Part shown: in pieces, positions 42,435 to 52,938 of the stretch
Position numbering within the stretch: the first letter of the stretch is position 1
How the letters are laid out: every line of letters starts with the position of its first letter
NCBI GenBank assembly: GCA_022592435.1
Contig: JABYQS010000115.1
Span: 60,483 to 124,482, forward strand
Direction: 5' to 3'
Source of the DNA: Cerioporus squamosus
Lineage: Eukaryota > Basidiomycota > Agaricomycetes > Polyporales > Polyporaceae
Length of the DNA stretch: 64,000 nt
The notes under the pieces: model-generated
What the model was told of the DNA's origin: nothing
What the model saw: only the letters and a program-made list of their open reading frames with translations
Database searches by the model: none
Program-made: the position numbers and the translations under genes

Positions 42435-43436
42435 CGTGACTACCTATAATATGAACAAGTTAGACTCCATCCAGAGCTTGTGGATCGGTGACCACTTGCG
42501 GAGACAGACGATGATAGTAACGGTCCTAAGTGAAGGTCTCAGGAGGCCAACCTGGCGATGGGTCCTCGGGTAAACCCTCGATCATCCGGGTATTTCCGAT
42601 TTCGACCAGGAGTTGTGACACTGACAAGTTTCTGTGAGTATTGAAGTACGCGAAGGGGTCGTAAGTATAAAGACGGTGCTGGGAGACAAATCTGTCAGCG
42701 TTCTGCGGTCAGCGCCGCGAAGCCGGTCTTTGCTGGCAGTAAGTCAGTGAAGTCCGAGAATTCACGGCTGGTATTCCCGCTTGCGTACTATCCCAAAGTG
42801 CCAAGTTGTGGCCTCAGTCAAGTTTACATCTGATCAGAAGGACGGGCGTCACTTGAGCACAAGTCATGAGCGTTTGTACGTCGGAGATGGACCATGGTTC
42901 GAACTTCGCGGAAATGAGTACCAATTTGCTAGAGCGGAACGACAAGTTCGTCCGAACTACGCGCTCAGTGCTCGATTGAAGGCCCCAGCGTTTGCATCCG
43001 CTGCGAGTTCTGGTGCACGATGCGGAGACATTATAGATGGTTAGATCCCTGATCGAGGAGGTTGGTGACTTCGGTCACCCAAGAAGGATAAGTATGGGGT
43101 AAGTCAAGGTAAGTATGTAAAGTCCGACGAGTCCGACGTTAATTGCAGATCGGGCCGAGGTGCCTAGCTGAGATCTGACGGAGATCATGCGCGTCAGTTG
43201 GGCCGAAATGGCTATATGATCGCCGCATTTGGGCAAAACGCCTGAACCTTTAGCACGGGTTTGGGGATTCTCACAGACGTCAGACGTCTCAATCTATCTT
43301 ATACGCCTGTCTACTGCCCATGCGCTCGACGTCTCCTGACAGGGCCATGCCCTTCTCAGTTCTCTCTTCTCTCTTCTCTTCCACCATCATCTACCCCATC
43401 CGCCTTCGACGCTCCCCGGAGCGGCCGCGATGAGCT
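42435..43436. other. Divergent intergenic region
   Basis: About 1 kb between leftward F-box member C and rightward DUF6534 gene 2, so both promoters should lie here. No supported ORF. An isolated B-box-like GGTTCGAAC at 42896 has no cloverleaf around it. Confidence 0.45.
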
Positions 43437-45635
43437 ATGGCCAATGCGAGCGACACCATCGGTGCCATACTCGTTGGTGCCCTCGTCTCCGCCGTGTTAG
43501 TCATTTCCACTCATCAATGCACGCATACATGAACCATGTTGGCTTTCTAGCCTCTCGGGCTCGGTGACCACCCAGGCGTTCGTGTACCTCAGGATCTACG
43601 GAGGTGATGACTATATGCGCAACATCTGGATCGTGAGTTTTCTCTTTCAGTTCTCTTGTGCTCGTCTTTCTCAAAGCAGAGGTGCGAAGGTGTCTGTATT
43701 ATGGTTCGTATCTCAGCTCCTTCAGCATGGCAGGAGGCGAACTCAAGGGCGAACAGGCTGTTGGATACACTGCATCTGTCCATGGCGTTTGCGTCCGCAT
43801 GGATCTACCTCATCCAGAACTGGGGAAACGATGCCATTTATGATTACATCCCATGGTGAGTGCATATGTGCTCTTCAACTGGCCTCTCCCTCAACATCTT
43901 CGGACGTCTTCGTAGGACTATTGCTGTACGTGCACCTTGTGCATACCAACTGGCATTCGCTCATTACCCCTGTATGAGCAGCTTACTGTAGCGCTCACTG
44001 TGTGTTTTCACCGACGCAGGTTCAGCCATTTATCTTTACTGATCTATTCCTCTTGATAGGCTATTGTTACTCTGATATCGCATTGGTACGCACGTCGTTC
44101 GCTCTGGCGTGTTTCCAATTTAACCCGTCGCAGCTTCTTTGCCCACCGTATTTACGTCCGTACGTGACATGACCCATCCGGTCGTCTCGCCCGTTCCTGA
44201 CCACTAGGACCGACAGTGAGTGGGTCTTCGTGGTGGTTAACTCTACCAATAGTGAGTTCTACGATATCTGGGGGCGAGGGTGCATTAGCTGACCCAAAGT
44301 AAAAGCTTCTTCTCGCCTTCGGCCGGCTCGGTGAGTTTCGTTCACACTTTATGCCAAGATATCCCGCTCATCGGCATATCGCAGTTTCAGCGCTCGGTGA
44401 GAGACCTGGATATCTGGATTGATGGGCATCGACTGACCTCACTGCGGCCGCCCAGTGTCAACATCTGAGATGTAAGCTCGCTCTTGGCGCCGATGGGGAC
44501 TACTGCTGACAGCCGTACAGGATTTCCTTGCGCAGTTATGAAGCATTCGTGGATCGTGTTGGAGTGCGTGAACATTTGCACCTGCACCGACGCTCGTCCG
44601 CTGACCTATCTTGCGCAGTGGGTCTTCACGACTGGACTCTCACTATCAACGACCGTGGACGTCCTCATCACCATAACGTTGATTGCCCTACTCCAGCGCA
44701 GCCGCACGGGGTTCTCTACTGTGTACGTATCCACTCTACCATCACAGTCGTGGCGCGAGCTTACGTCGGCCGCCGTTATGCGCGGATAGTACGGACCACC
44801 TAATTGATGTCGTCACCTTATACACTGTCGAAACCGGCCTAGTTACGAGGCATGTCCCCCAACTGTCGTGCTTGGGTCCGAGACTGACCAGGATGTTGAA
44901 CTCTAGTATAACTACAGCTGTCTCGCTCATATGTGTGAGTGTCACCGCACCACTCTTAATTGACGTTCGGACTAACTCCACTACGTGCGCTGGCAGTGGC
45001 TCACGATGCCTCGCAACCTCATCTTCCTCGCGCTCCATTTCTCGATATCCAAACGTATGTCCCCGGACCGCTCAGTCCACGCTGCAATAGATGCTGATAC
45101 CGGGCTACGCAGTATACGCAACATCTACATTAGCCACGTACGTGCTTCGAGCTCGCCGCCGCCTCGCGTGCCAGGGGACACCCAGCTGATGGCATCCCGA
45201 CATTGACAGATTGAATGCGCGAAAATCACTGAGACGCGGACACGTCAGCCGGATCAGCATATTCTCCCGTCATTAACGTCGTTGCATGAGGCCCAGAGCC
45301 AGACGCGGAGAGACCAAGGAGAGGTCCTGGTGCGTACGCCGCGTGTGGCCGCATGCCCGTGTCTGACATGACGTTTCGCACCGCACGATAGGACTCTAGC
45401 AGTATAAAGCGGGACAGCGCGATCAGTGCGGGTGCGCCGAGGATACGGGTACGTCTGTCTGTCTCTTTGGCTTCCGTCCTGTCGCGCTCATGTCACCGTG
45501 TGGGTCCGCAACCAGACAGTGACTCGATTAGATATGAAGCATCGGGAGAGCGACCCGCAGGTCGAGGATGCGCGGGCCGGGATCAAGCCGCCAGAGCCGT
45601 CCCATCCGCCGTCTGTGTATTCTTCGCCGGTGTAG
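43437..45635 (+). CDS. DUF6534-type multi-pass membrane protein, gene 2, likely one frame break in the tail
   Basis: Paralogue of the gene at 32.0 kb with the same exon order. ATG 43437 gives MANASDTIGAILVGALVSAV and helix 1, then GSVTTQAFVYLRIYGGDD, LDTLHLSMAFASAWIYLIQ, AIVTLISHC-FFAHRIYVR, and a loop with KLLLAFGRL. ISLRSYEAFVDR precedes WVFTTGLSLSTTVDVLI with LLQRSRTGFST, DVVTLYTVETGLVT, SITTAVSLIC, MPRNLIFLALHFSISK and ATLNARKSLRR. One intron (44850-44906) has a GC donor. After KSLRR (about 45236) the plain frame stops at 45274, while shifting one base gives a tail (PSLTSLHEAQSQTRRDQGE) that splices on to VTRLDMKHRESDPQ and YSSPV at 45635, parallel to the tail of gene 1. Function unknown. 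Confidence 0.75.
44850..44906 (+). other. GC-AG intron in DUF6534 gene 2
   Basis: The donor is GCATGT after ...GLVT; the acceptor CTCTAG precedes the exon coding SITTAVSLIC. Length is 57 nt, normal for this genome. The homologous intron in gene 1 uses GT. Only the GC donor keeps phase. Confidence 0.6.
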
Positions 45636-45979
45636 TGGATTTGCGGACTTGGACACATCGGACGCGTTGTCGCAGGTGTATATAGTAGTGTACTTTTACC
45701 GACTGCGCCTGTCATCTAGGGGTTTGTGTGTGGCTTTATTGGTTTGAGGACTTATGTAGGAAGATATACTAGCTAACCGTGATGCATGCACTGACCTCAA
45801 GTTAACTTCGGAGGACCTACGACTTACAAGTCTCCCCTATGCCCCGCTCGCCGTCGACGCGTTCAGTCACGACTGTTACCGGGTGTGACGTCACGCGCAT
45901 TGCCGTGTTCGGGTGGCGGGGAGCGTCACGCTGACGCGAGCAGGCGGTTCGCGATCCTCTGCAACCGACGGCCACCACG
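45636..45979. other. MAU2 promoter region
   Basis: About 340 bases upstream of MAU2, downstream of DUF6534 gene 2. No ORF or repeat supported. Confidence 0.45.
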
Positions 45980-48932
45980 ATGTCCCAGACTGCTTCCTCG
46001 ACGCGTCGCAGCAGTGCCCAGCGCGTGGCGGAAGACGGGCCTGCAGACGAGAACCCTAGACCGCTGAAAAGACAGCGCATACAGTCGACGCCCGAGACGG
46101 ATGCCGACGAATACTCTGAATCACTCCTAGAGCCTCTCACACCTCTCTCGTCCCAGACCGGCAGCGAGCCAGCTTTGCGCGCAGCACCGTCTCGCACTGC
46201 CTCGCTGCAGCAGCGAGACCTTGGTCTGAAGCCGATACCGCCTGCTATCCTCCTCGTGAGCTTGCCGTCGTTGCTCGCGCATCCGCCCAACCACCGCTTC
46301 TACTTTCACTCGCTTATCCTCTCACTCACTGCGCTGCGGAAATGTCTTGCTCTGCCGGCGCTGTCTCCGGAGATTGAGTGTCGTGCTTGGACGGGGTTGG
46401 CGGAGATCGGGATGCGGGTCATTAGCGGCGGGTTGAGCCAGAGCGAGGAACATGTGTGGGCGAAGGGGATAGAGGCAGAGGTGCGCATATATTACATGCA
46501 GACTATTGAAGTGAGATGTCTCATGGTCATTGTCTGGGTGCAGGTGGAAAAGGCTTTGAGTCGAGGGGTGAGTGTTACCTTTGGCGGTTCTGATTGTCGG
46601 AGCGATGCTCATGTTCTACCTCGTAGTCTATCATAGCCCAGAAGGTATGTCTTGTTTGGGTTGCTGAAGCCGATCTTGATACTGAACATGTATGAAGCAC
46701 CCCTCCTTGCGCGCATATAGGCACCAGCTTGCGCTCCTCCAAGCGCAGCTCTCCCAATGGCAGCAGAAGACGAAGTTCGCGCGTAATCAGATTCGAAACC
46801 TCATCGCGTCCCTCTTGCCCTCGGATCCTCCGCATACAGTCTACTCTGCGTACCTTGCTCTCATCACTCTTCTCACAACCCCGGCCACTGCTGCGAAGAC
46901 TACCTCCGGTGGCCACTCTTCCACACCTGCCAAAGGCCGCCCGGCCGCATCGCATCAGCGTACCATATCCTCTCCCCAGCCGAGCGCACAGGACGTTCAT
47001 GCTGCTCTGGCGTCGGTCCAGGAACTCGAAGATCGTGCGACGGCTCAGAAACACAGTCAGGTGGCACTTCTTGCGCGTGTCTTGCGCACCCGCATCCTGG
47101 TCGCTGCGAGCATGTGGACAGACGTTGGAGAAGCAATCCAACGTGCAGAGGCTGCACTGGGACTTTCGTATGAAGCAGCCTCAACTCCGAAGGCTCGCAA
47201 GCCTCTCCATCCTTCGCAAGCGAACGGTCGGACGGAGACTGGCGCCCCCGGGAAGGGGACACAAGCCCCGCCGGTGGAACAGACGTTCATCATGTTCGAG
47301 GATGCGTTCGAAGCTGCGATGGCCGTGCATCTCCTCATGCTCTCGGTCGTCTACTACACGCATGCGGGTGAGGCCACCGAAGTCTCGCCGAGGCTGTCGC
47401 ACCTCCATGCGCTGCTCGACTCGGAGGTACTTGAGAAGTTCCCCGAAGGCTATGTTGAGGTGAGCATTGTGCTTCAGTACCTCCTTGGATCACTGCAACT
47501 AACTATATGCGCGATACTAGGTACCACTCGCCTCTGGCCCGTCGCTCGTCGTGCAAGTGACACATCCACGGATCCTATTTTTGCTCGCCTTCCTTGTCAG
47601 CAGCGCATCCAAAAGGGACGCGGTTGGTAGGAAGCCCAAGCGCAAAGTCTTCGCTACCGAGGGGCTGACCACCTGGGACTCCGAGGCGGCGCGCGAGATC
47701 TCTTGTGCGTTGTACTCATCCTTCGCTTCGTATACGGTCTAATGCGCACATGACAGTTTCAATATGGTCGAGTATGGGAGATGTCCAAGAGGTCGAAGAG
47801 CGCCTTGCACGAATCAAAGCCGACCTACTCTGCGAAGTCATAGCGGTGCGTTCTACCCCCTCTTGGTCGTGAGGCTGGAGCCTCATCTCTGATGCCGCAG
47901 GTGTCTATCATGCGGAGCGAGTTCGATACTGCCGAACGGGTAAGTGGTCGGTCCAACTTCGAGGAGGCGCGAGTTGACGTACTCTCTGGCAGAACCTCGA
48001 TATCCTGATCGCACATACGCGCTCCTACGACATCTTCCCGCTCTTCTCTGCTCGCATAGCGTTGCACCATGCCCATCTTGCGCACGCACTCGCTCGCCCG
48101 GCGCGCGCTCTCCGTTGCTATCGCGCAGCGGCACACCACTCCGAACCAGGCAGCTTCGTCAATGTTGCTGCCCGTGCTGGAGACGTTGCACTGTGCGTCG
48201 GGGTGCAGCGTCGGATGGCCACCATGGGGGATTCTTGGCAGCAAGGTCTGTCGCTGACTGACGACGACTGGACGGAAGAAGACAATGTCGAAGACCTCGA
48301 GGCGCGCGGAGCGGAGGTTATCAAGCTGTGTCGTGGGATGGGCGGAACCCTTGAAGCTATCGGGCAGGTGCTTGAAGCGTGCTTTACTCCCGAGATTCTG
48401 AAAGCGAAGTATGTTCTTGCTCTTGATATGTCTCAACTTGCACTTAAAGAGCTGATGTTCTGCACAGGCAACACCTGAAGCACGCACTCGAGCTCGCGAC
48501 CAAGGCACAGGACAACCACCTGCGTGCTCTCGTACTGGCGCTCATCGCGGCTCACTACCTGCATACCGCTGGTGATCACGCACGCACGATGCTTCAGACG
48601 TGCGAACAGCTCGCGGCAGGTCTTGGTGCTCCTCCTATGAAGGGTGCTACAGCCCCTGGGGAGAACGGGAAGGCTGCGACGCCGATCGTGGTCGGGAATG
48701 CGCCACTGGGCCTCTGGGTGGGAGAACGCTTCCTAGGTGAGGAGGGGTTGCTCTTGACGAATGCGATGCGGCGTTGCTGATTTTCTGATACACAGAGCTG
48801 TTCAAACGGTTCGGCAAAGATACGAGGGCGCAGAAACAGGCGGTCGTGAACGCTCAGCTTGCCAAAGCCGTCGACGACCTTGCTCGGCGCGATGTCCCAC
48901 GCGATTCCACTCCCAACACTGCTATTGCATGA
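45980..48932 (+). CDS. MAU2: Cohesin-loading factor subunit MAU2/SCC4
   Basis: TPR-like partner of the cohesin loader NIPBL/Scc2, acting on chromatin. From ATG 45980 a disordered N-terminus (MSQTASSTRRSSAQRV, RPLKRQRIQST) is followed by helical repeats: AILLVSLPSLLAHPPNH, ALPALSPEIECRAWTGLAE, VEKALSRG, LRAYRHQLALLQAQLSQWQ, ALASVQELEDRATAQKHSQ, FEDAFEAAMAVHLLMLSVVY, LHALLDSEVLEKFPEGYVE, VEERLARIKADLLCEV, ARIALHHAHLAHALARP with ALRCYRAAAHHSEPGSF, KHALELATKAQDNHLRALV and a final LFKRFGKDTRAQKQAVV, ending at TGA 48930-48932. The order and the ALVLALIAAHYLHTAGDHA stretch fit the Mau2 family. About seven introns, no frame defect. Length of about 750 residues is typical for fungi. Confidence 0.88.
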
Positions 48933-49538
48933 TCTGTCCCGCATTCTCTATTCATTCCCTGACTCCTGCTCACATGCTCTGCTCCCTTTGCTCTTACTCG
49001 CGGTTACTTGCTATCCTGATGCCTCAAGGTTCGGAACTCGGACCATGTCTCGGACGATCCACTGCGGCTGCCCTTCGACGATTTGTATCCATAGCTTTTC
49101 GTTCTTGCTATCCATCGCTTTGTACAGGTTTTCTGATTTTCACTGGCAGGCCGATCCAGTGTGTACGGTCCGGAGGCAGAGGCGTGCGTGATTTGGTGAA
49201 CCGCGTGGTGATCGCGCAGGCGCGCCGCGCGGTTTGGCCTCCGCCCGCCATCGTCCACCAGATGCCTCGCGTTGTCTTTGACCTCCGCGCACGCAACGAG
49301 GTCTGCAACGAGGTTTGCGAATCAGGAGGAGTCATATGGAGTCAGGATAGGTAGATCGCATTATCCGTGCACGGTGCGCCAGGTATAAGAGGGGCTCATG
49401 AGTGGCAGCTGGGAGGCAACCTGACCCGGACAACCACCGCCATCTCGGAAAGTGAGAGCTCACAACTACCCTGAGTGACGGGGATTGACGGGGATTTACT
49501 GACAGCTTCAATTGCATCCCGAAAGGTCTACTACGAAT
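48933..49538. other. Spacer with a TATA-like element
   Basis: About 600 bases between MAU2 and F-box member D. TATAAG occurs at 49384-49389, about 150 bases before the next start codon. No gene was supported; the frames across it are shadows. Confidence 0.45.
49384..49389 (+). promoter_or_regulatory. TATA-like element upstream of F-box member D
   Basis: TATAAG in the context aggTATAAGagg, about 155 bases upstream of ATG 49539, in the right orientation. Consistent with a TATA box but short enough to be chance. Confidence 0.3.
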
Positions 49539-50840
49539 ATGTGCGGACTGGCAGTCCCGAAGGCCTGCCCGAAGATCAACGACGATGTCCTTTCCGAGCT
49601 CATGCTCTATATAGGCCCCAAGGAGCAGGCAATTGCGGCAAGGGTGGCTAGCTATTGGACCGGTCCGGCCCAACGAGCCTTATATCGCTCGATAACCTTC
49701 GACACCTGTGAGAAGGCACCGGATTCGTCGGGGCAACGGCTCGTGAGGACCCTACGCAGCCATCCTCATCTCTGGGCGCTCGTCCGACAACTATCTATCC
49801 ATTCCGCTCGGGACGAAGAACGACGGATCCCAGGCAGGTCAGCTCGCCCAGAAGATCGCTTCTCCCAATTAGACTGGGTGGCCTTGCTGCCGCAGGGTAC
49901 CCTGCGGAACTTCACATACATCTGCTCGCCGCGCGACACTTTGATCCATGAGCTCCTGCAGAAGGATGCCATACGCACGATCTCCCACCTGACTGCCAAC
50001 GGCCCCGACACCTTTCCCGCTTTGAAGGCGTGCTTCGAGCTCCCCATGTTGGAGACCCTGGAACTTGACCTCAGCGAATGGAGGCCGAGAAGGGATCCGG
50101 GCGATCGTCCTAGCTTCAAATATCGTTTGCAGCTCGACGGGGCGAAGGTCCCGAACCTCAAACATCTGTACATCCACGTCCCGTCGTACCGCAACGACGT
50201 CGTCATGATTATCATAGCCGCGTTCGCCGCCCAGCTACACTCCCTGCACATCCACGTACCCCGTCGTCAATCGCTCGACTTCAACGTGAACGCGAAGGCA
50301 GCCTGGACGGAGGAGTTCCTCGAGCACATCCGCAGGGCCAGGAGGCTCACCCGCCTCGTCTTTAGCGGGTTCCTCCAGATGGTCCCGCACCCGTTTTCGC
50401 GCATGGTTGGGTACGATCCGCAGATCGACGCGGTGTTGGAGAGCAGGATTTTCGAGCCGTTGCGCCAGAAGCGGCACTTGCACCCCTTCCTCGACGAGGT
50501 CGCGCAGCAGTCGGCAGTCGAGCATTTGTGCTGCACCGATGGGTCCTACACCGACGAGCTCTTCCAGAAGCTCCCGCGAAGAGTGAAGTTGCTCGAGTTC
50601 TACGTCGAGGAGTCGTTCGAATGCGAGGGTGCGTTGCTGGATTTACTGCGCCGCCGGGTTGGGAAGGGGAAGGACGGACGGGGCTTGCGGATGGTGAGGT
50701 TCTTTGCCTGCGAGGAGCGACGGACGCTCTTCAAGGCGATCGAGGAGGCGTGTGAGGAGAGCGGGATTGCTTTCGAGTTTTTCCCCGTCGTACCTCCTTT
50801 GCACCATCCTCCGACTCGTCCTGCGATCCTCTGGGACTAG
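49539..50840 (+). CDS. F-box-like protein, expanded subfamily member D
   Basis: Single exon of about 433 codons from ATG 49539. The start CPKINDDVLSELMLYIGPKE with AARVASYWTGPAQRALYRS is F-box-like but the usual ALVCR core reads AARVAS, so Skp1 binding is less certain. Family marks follow: HPHLWALVRQLSI, LDWVALLPQGTLRNFTY, KDAIRTISHLTANGPDT, VPNLKHLYIHVPSYRND, LPRRVKLLEFYVEESFECE and CEESGIAFEFFPVVPP. Intact and intron-free. It is the only member of the four on the plus strand. Presumed ubiquitin-ligase adaptor; substrate unknown. Confidence 0.8.
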   Translation: MCGLAVPKACPKINDDVLSELMLYIGPKEQAIAARVASYWTGPAQRALYRSITFDTCEKAPDSSGQRLVRTLRSHPHLWALVRQLSIHSARDEERRIPGRSARPEDRFSQLDWVALLPQGTLRNFTYICSPRDTLIHELLQKDAIRTISHLTANGPDTFPALKACFELPMLETLELDLSEWRPRRDPGDRPSFKYRLQLDGAKVPNLKHLYIHVPSYRNDVVMIIIAAFAAQLHSLHIHVPRRQSLDFNVNAKAAWTEEFLEHIRRARRLTRLVFSGFLQMVPHPFSRMVGYDPQIDAVLESRIFEPLRQKRHLHPFLDEVAQQSAVEHLCCTDGSYTDELFQKLPRRVKLLEFYVEESFECEGALLDLLRRRVGKGKDGRGLRMVRFFACEERRTLFKAIEEACEESGIAFEFFPVVPPLHHPPTRPAILWD

Positions 50841-51074
50841 GCCGACGAAATGCTACTTCAAGGGCTACAGAAGGCTTTTAGATTCCGAAAACTGTATCAC
50901 TGTATTATGAACTGGAACCTTGTTCGATGATTTGTTGCAACAAGTAAGGAGCAGGACGGTGGATCTGTCTCTCGGCTTCATCGACAAGCGGTACACGACC
51001 GACTGCCAGTGCCAGACGCGCCCGGCGCATCTGCCTTACCACCACCACCATACTTACTGATCGCACGACTCACT

Positions 51075-52574
51075 ATGGTATCGCCATCCGTATACCACAT
51101 GCCATCTATTGTGCGCTCTACCGCACCCGCCTCTGCAGAGGTCCTTTCAGCCTCTCCGCCGCGATTGTCTCTTCCGGACGACATCCTTCCCGACCTCACA
51201 AGCTACCTAAGAGCTACGAAGCCACCGAAGAGTCTTTACACACCCGAAGCCCTTCTCAAAATGTTCATGAAGGTAGCATACGCGGCAAGGAATCTCGAGT
51301 ACCTACGTATCGACGAGTTTTACAACTGCCACAACGCGGACGCTCTCGACGTCGAGACAGGTGCTCAGCTCCGCGGCCTGGTGCATCTGCACTTAAAAGA
51401 CCTCACGGAGGACATCTTAGAGGGTGGGAGCTTCTTTCCACCGTCTCTCCGAGTACTACACCTGTCGGACTTCTGGGTACTCATCGCCCCCATCTCGGCG
51501 TTCGCCTTGTTCTTCGATATCAAGCAGCAGCAGCTTCGCGCACTCACTACCCTCATCATTGAAGACTTCGAGTTTAAGGACCTGCACAGCGCAGAGGTCC
51601 TCGAAGAGTGGGAGTGGTCGGAGAATGCGCCGCTTACCACCGTCCGGGAGCTCAGCCTCATCAGAGTCAACCTCCACACAACAATCTCCCACCTCGCCCG
51701 TAGCTTCCCCAACCTTCACTCCCTGTGTATCGTCGAACATGGCTTCCCGGAAGAGGACGAGTACGACGTAGGTACAGCACCCCCTCCGAGACTCCATTTC
51801 CTCACAGTGGTCGACCCGCCGACTCTGTCAGAGGACCTCTTTGTTCCGTGGACGTGTCATAGGCTGTTCTGCGTCTGCACGAAGGCCTTCCCGGAGCTGT
51901 ATCTCGATTTATGCGACAAGAGCGAGCTGGTCGGGCTGACTCTCCGCGTCTTCGAGATGTGCTCCGACGTATGGGATGTGGTGGTGGAACAATTGCCCAC
52001 GATTTCTTGGCTTGAGCTGGAGATCGTGGACACTGACCTCTCGTCGACGCTGTGGTCCATTGTGAGTGTCGTCGCCCTTTCTTCGAGATCTGAACAGACG
52101 GACTTACGAGGGATGACGGGCCTGCTAGAGTCATTGCATTGATTCCAGCAATTCACTTGATGAAATCAAGTGCCTCACCGTCCTTGCATCGCGATGGGAG
52201 TTCCGCAAAGGTGACACAGACGCAGACGTGATTCGGGAGTTCTTCGATCAGGTTGCTCAATGTTTGCCTGCATTGCGTTACGTCGCTCTTGCAGAGCGCG
52301 ACGAAGTCTCAGCGGACTGGAAGGAAGACTACTCAGGGGACCATGCGCCGTGGAGGTGGTCGGAGGTCAGAAGAGACGAAGCAGGGTCGCTGGTCGAGGT
52401 ACTGGAGATTCCTTCGTGGAGGGGTGAATGCATGAGGGCGTACCTCAGGGATGCGGACGTCCAAGCAATGGACAAGTTCGACGGTAAGTTTCGACTTGTG
52501 CAAGCTCTCCGCATATTGACTCACTTGGCCTTGGCATAGAGCTGTTTGCCCCAGAAGATGCCAGCGTAGCTTGA
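51075..52574 (+). CDS. LRR-like F-box-family relative without clear F-box
   Basis: Three exons. From ATG 51075 the N-terminus has LSLPDDILPDLTSYLRATK, which resembles the first helix of an F-box but lacks the rest of the motif. The body has leucine-rich strands: ARNLEYLRIDEFYNC, LRGLVHLHLKDLTEDI, SLRVLHLSDFWVL, VRELSLIRVNLHTTISHLA and FPNLHSLCIVEHGF. An intron (donor GTGAGT, acceptor CTAG, about 75 nt) joins STLWSI to SHCIDSSNSLDEIKCLTVL. A second intron leads to the short last exon ELFAPEDASVA ending at 52574. About 450 residues, no frame break. Probably an SCF-related or LRR scaffold protein; no specific function is inferable. Confidence 0.7.
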
Positions 52575-52938
52575 GGCCCCAAGGCGGATATGCAATCATA
52601 TGCTGAAGCGTTGGTTGGACCTTTGCTCGTACCATCGCGTTAAATCTGTATGTCTAGTCTTTAGCCCCATCCATTCATGCCTCGCAAGGAGTGAGCGTCG
52701 TGAAGTCGAACATTGCACTGTCACTTGACCAGGCCCAGTCTGTGGGGCGCAACCTCTCGGGAATCCCATTGAGCTGCTCACAAGAGTAGTGCGCCAATGG
52801 AAAGCGAAGACCCAGCGCGCTTCCACAGCCCCAACAAAGAGGTGGATACAGTGATGGAACCTCTATTGCGCTATTGTGTCACAACTAGATCGTCGTACAT
52901 CATCTTACACTTCTCGATGTCCAGTCGCTTGGCCGCAA
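52575..52938. other. Convergent 3' ends, no gene
   Basis: About 360 bases between the LRR-like gene (rightward) and phosphoglycerate mutase (leftward). Nothing supported apart from 3' UTR space. Confidence 0.5.

Noticed and set aside
42890..42906. B-box-like GGTTCGAAC
   Set aside because: No A box, acceptor stem or anticodon arm could be formed around it.
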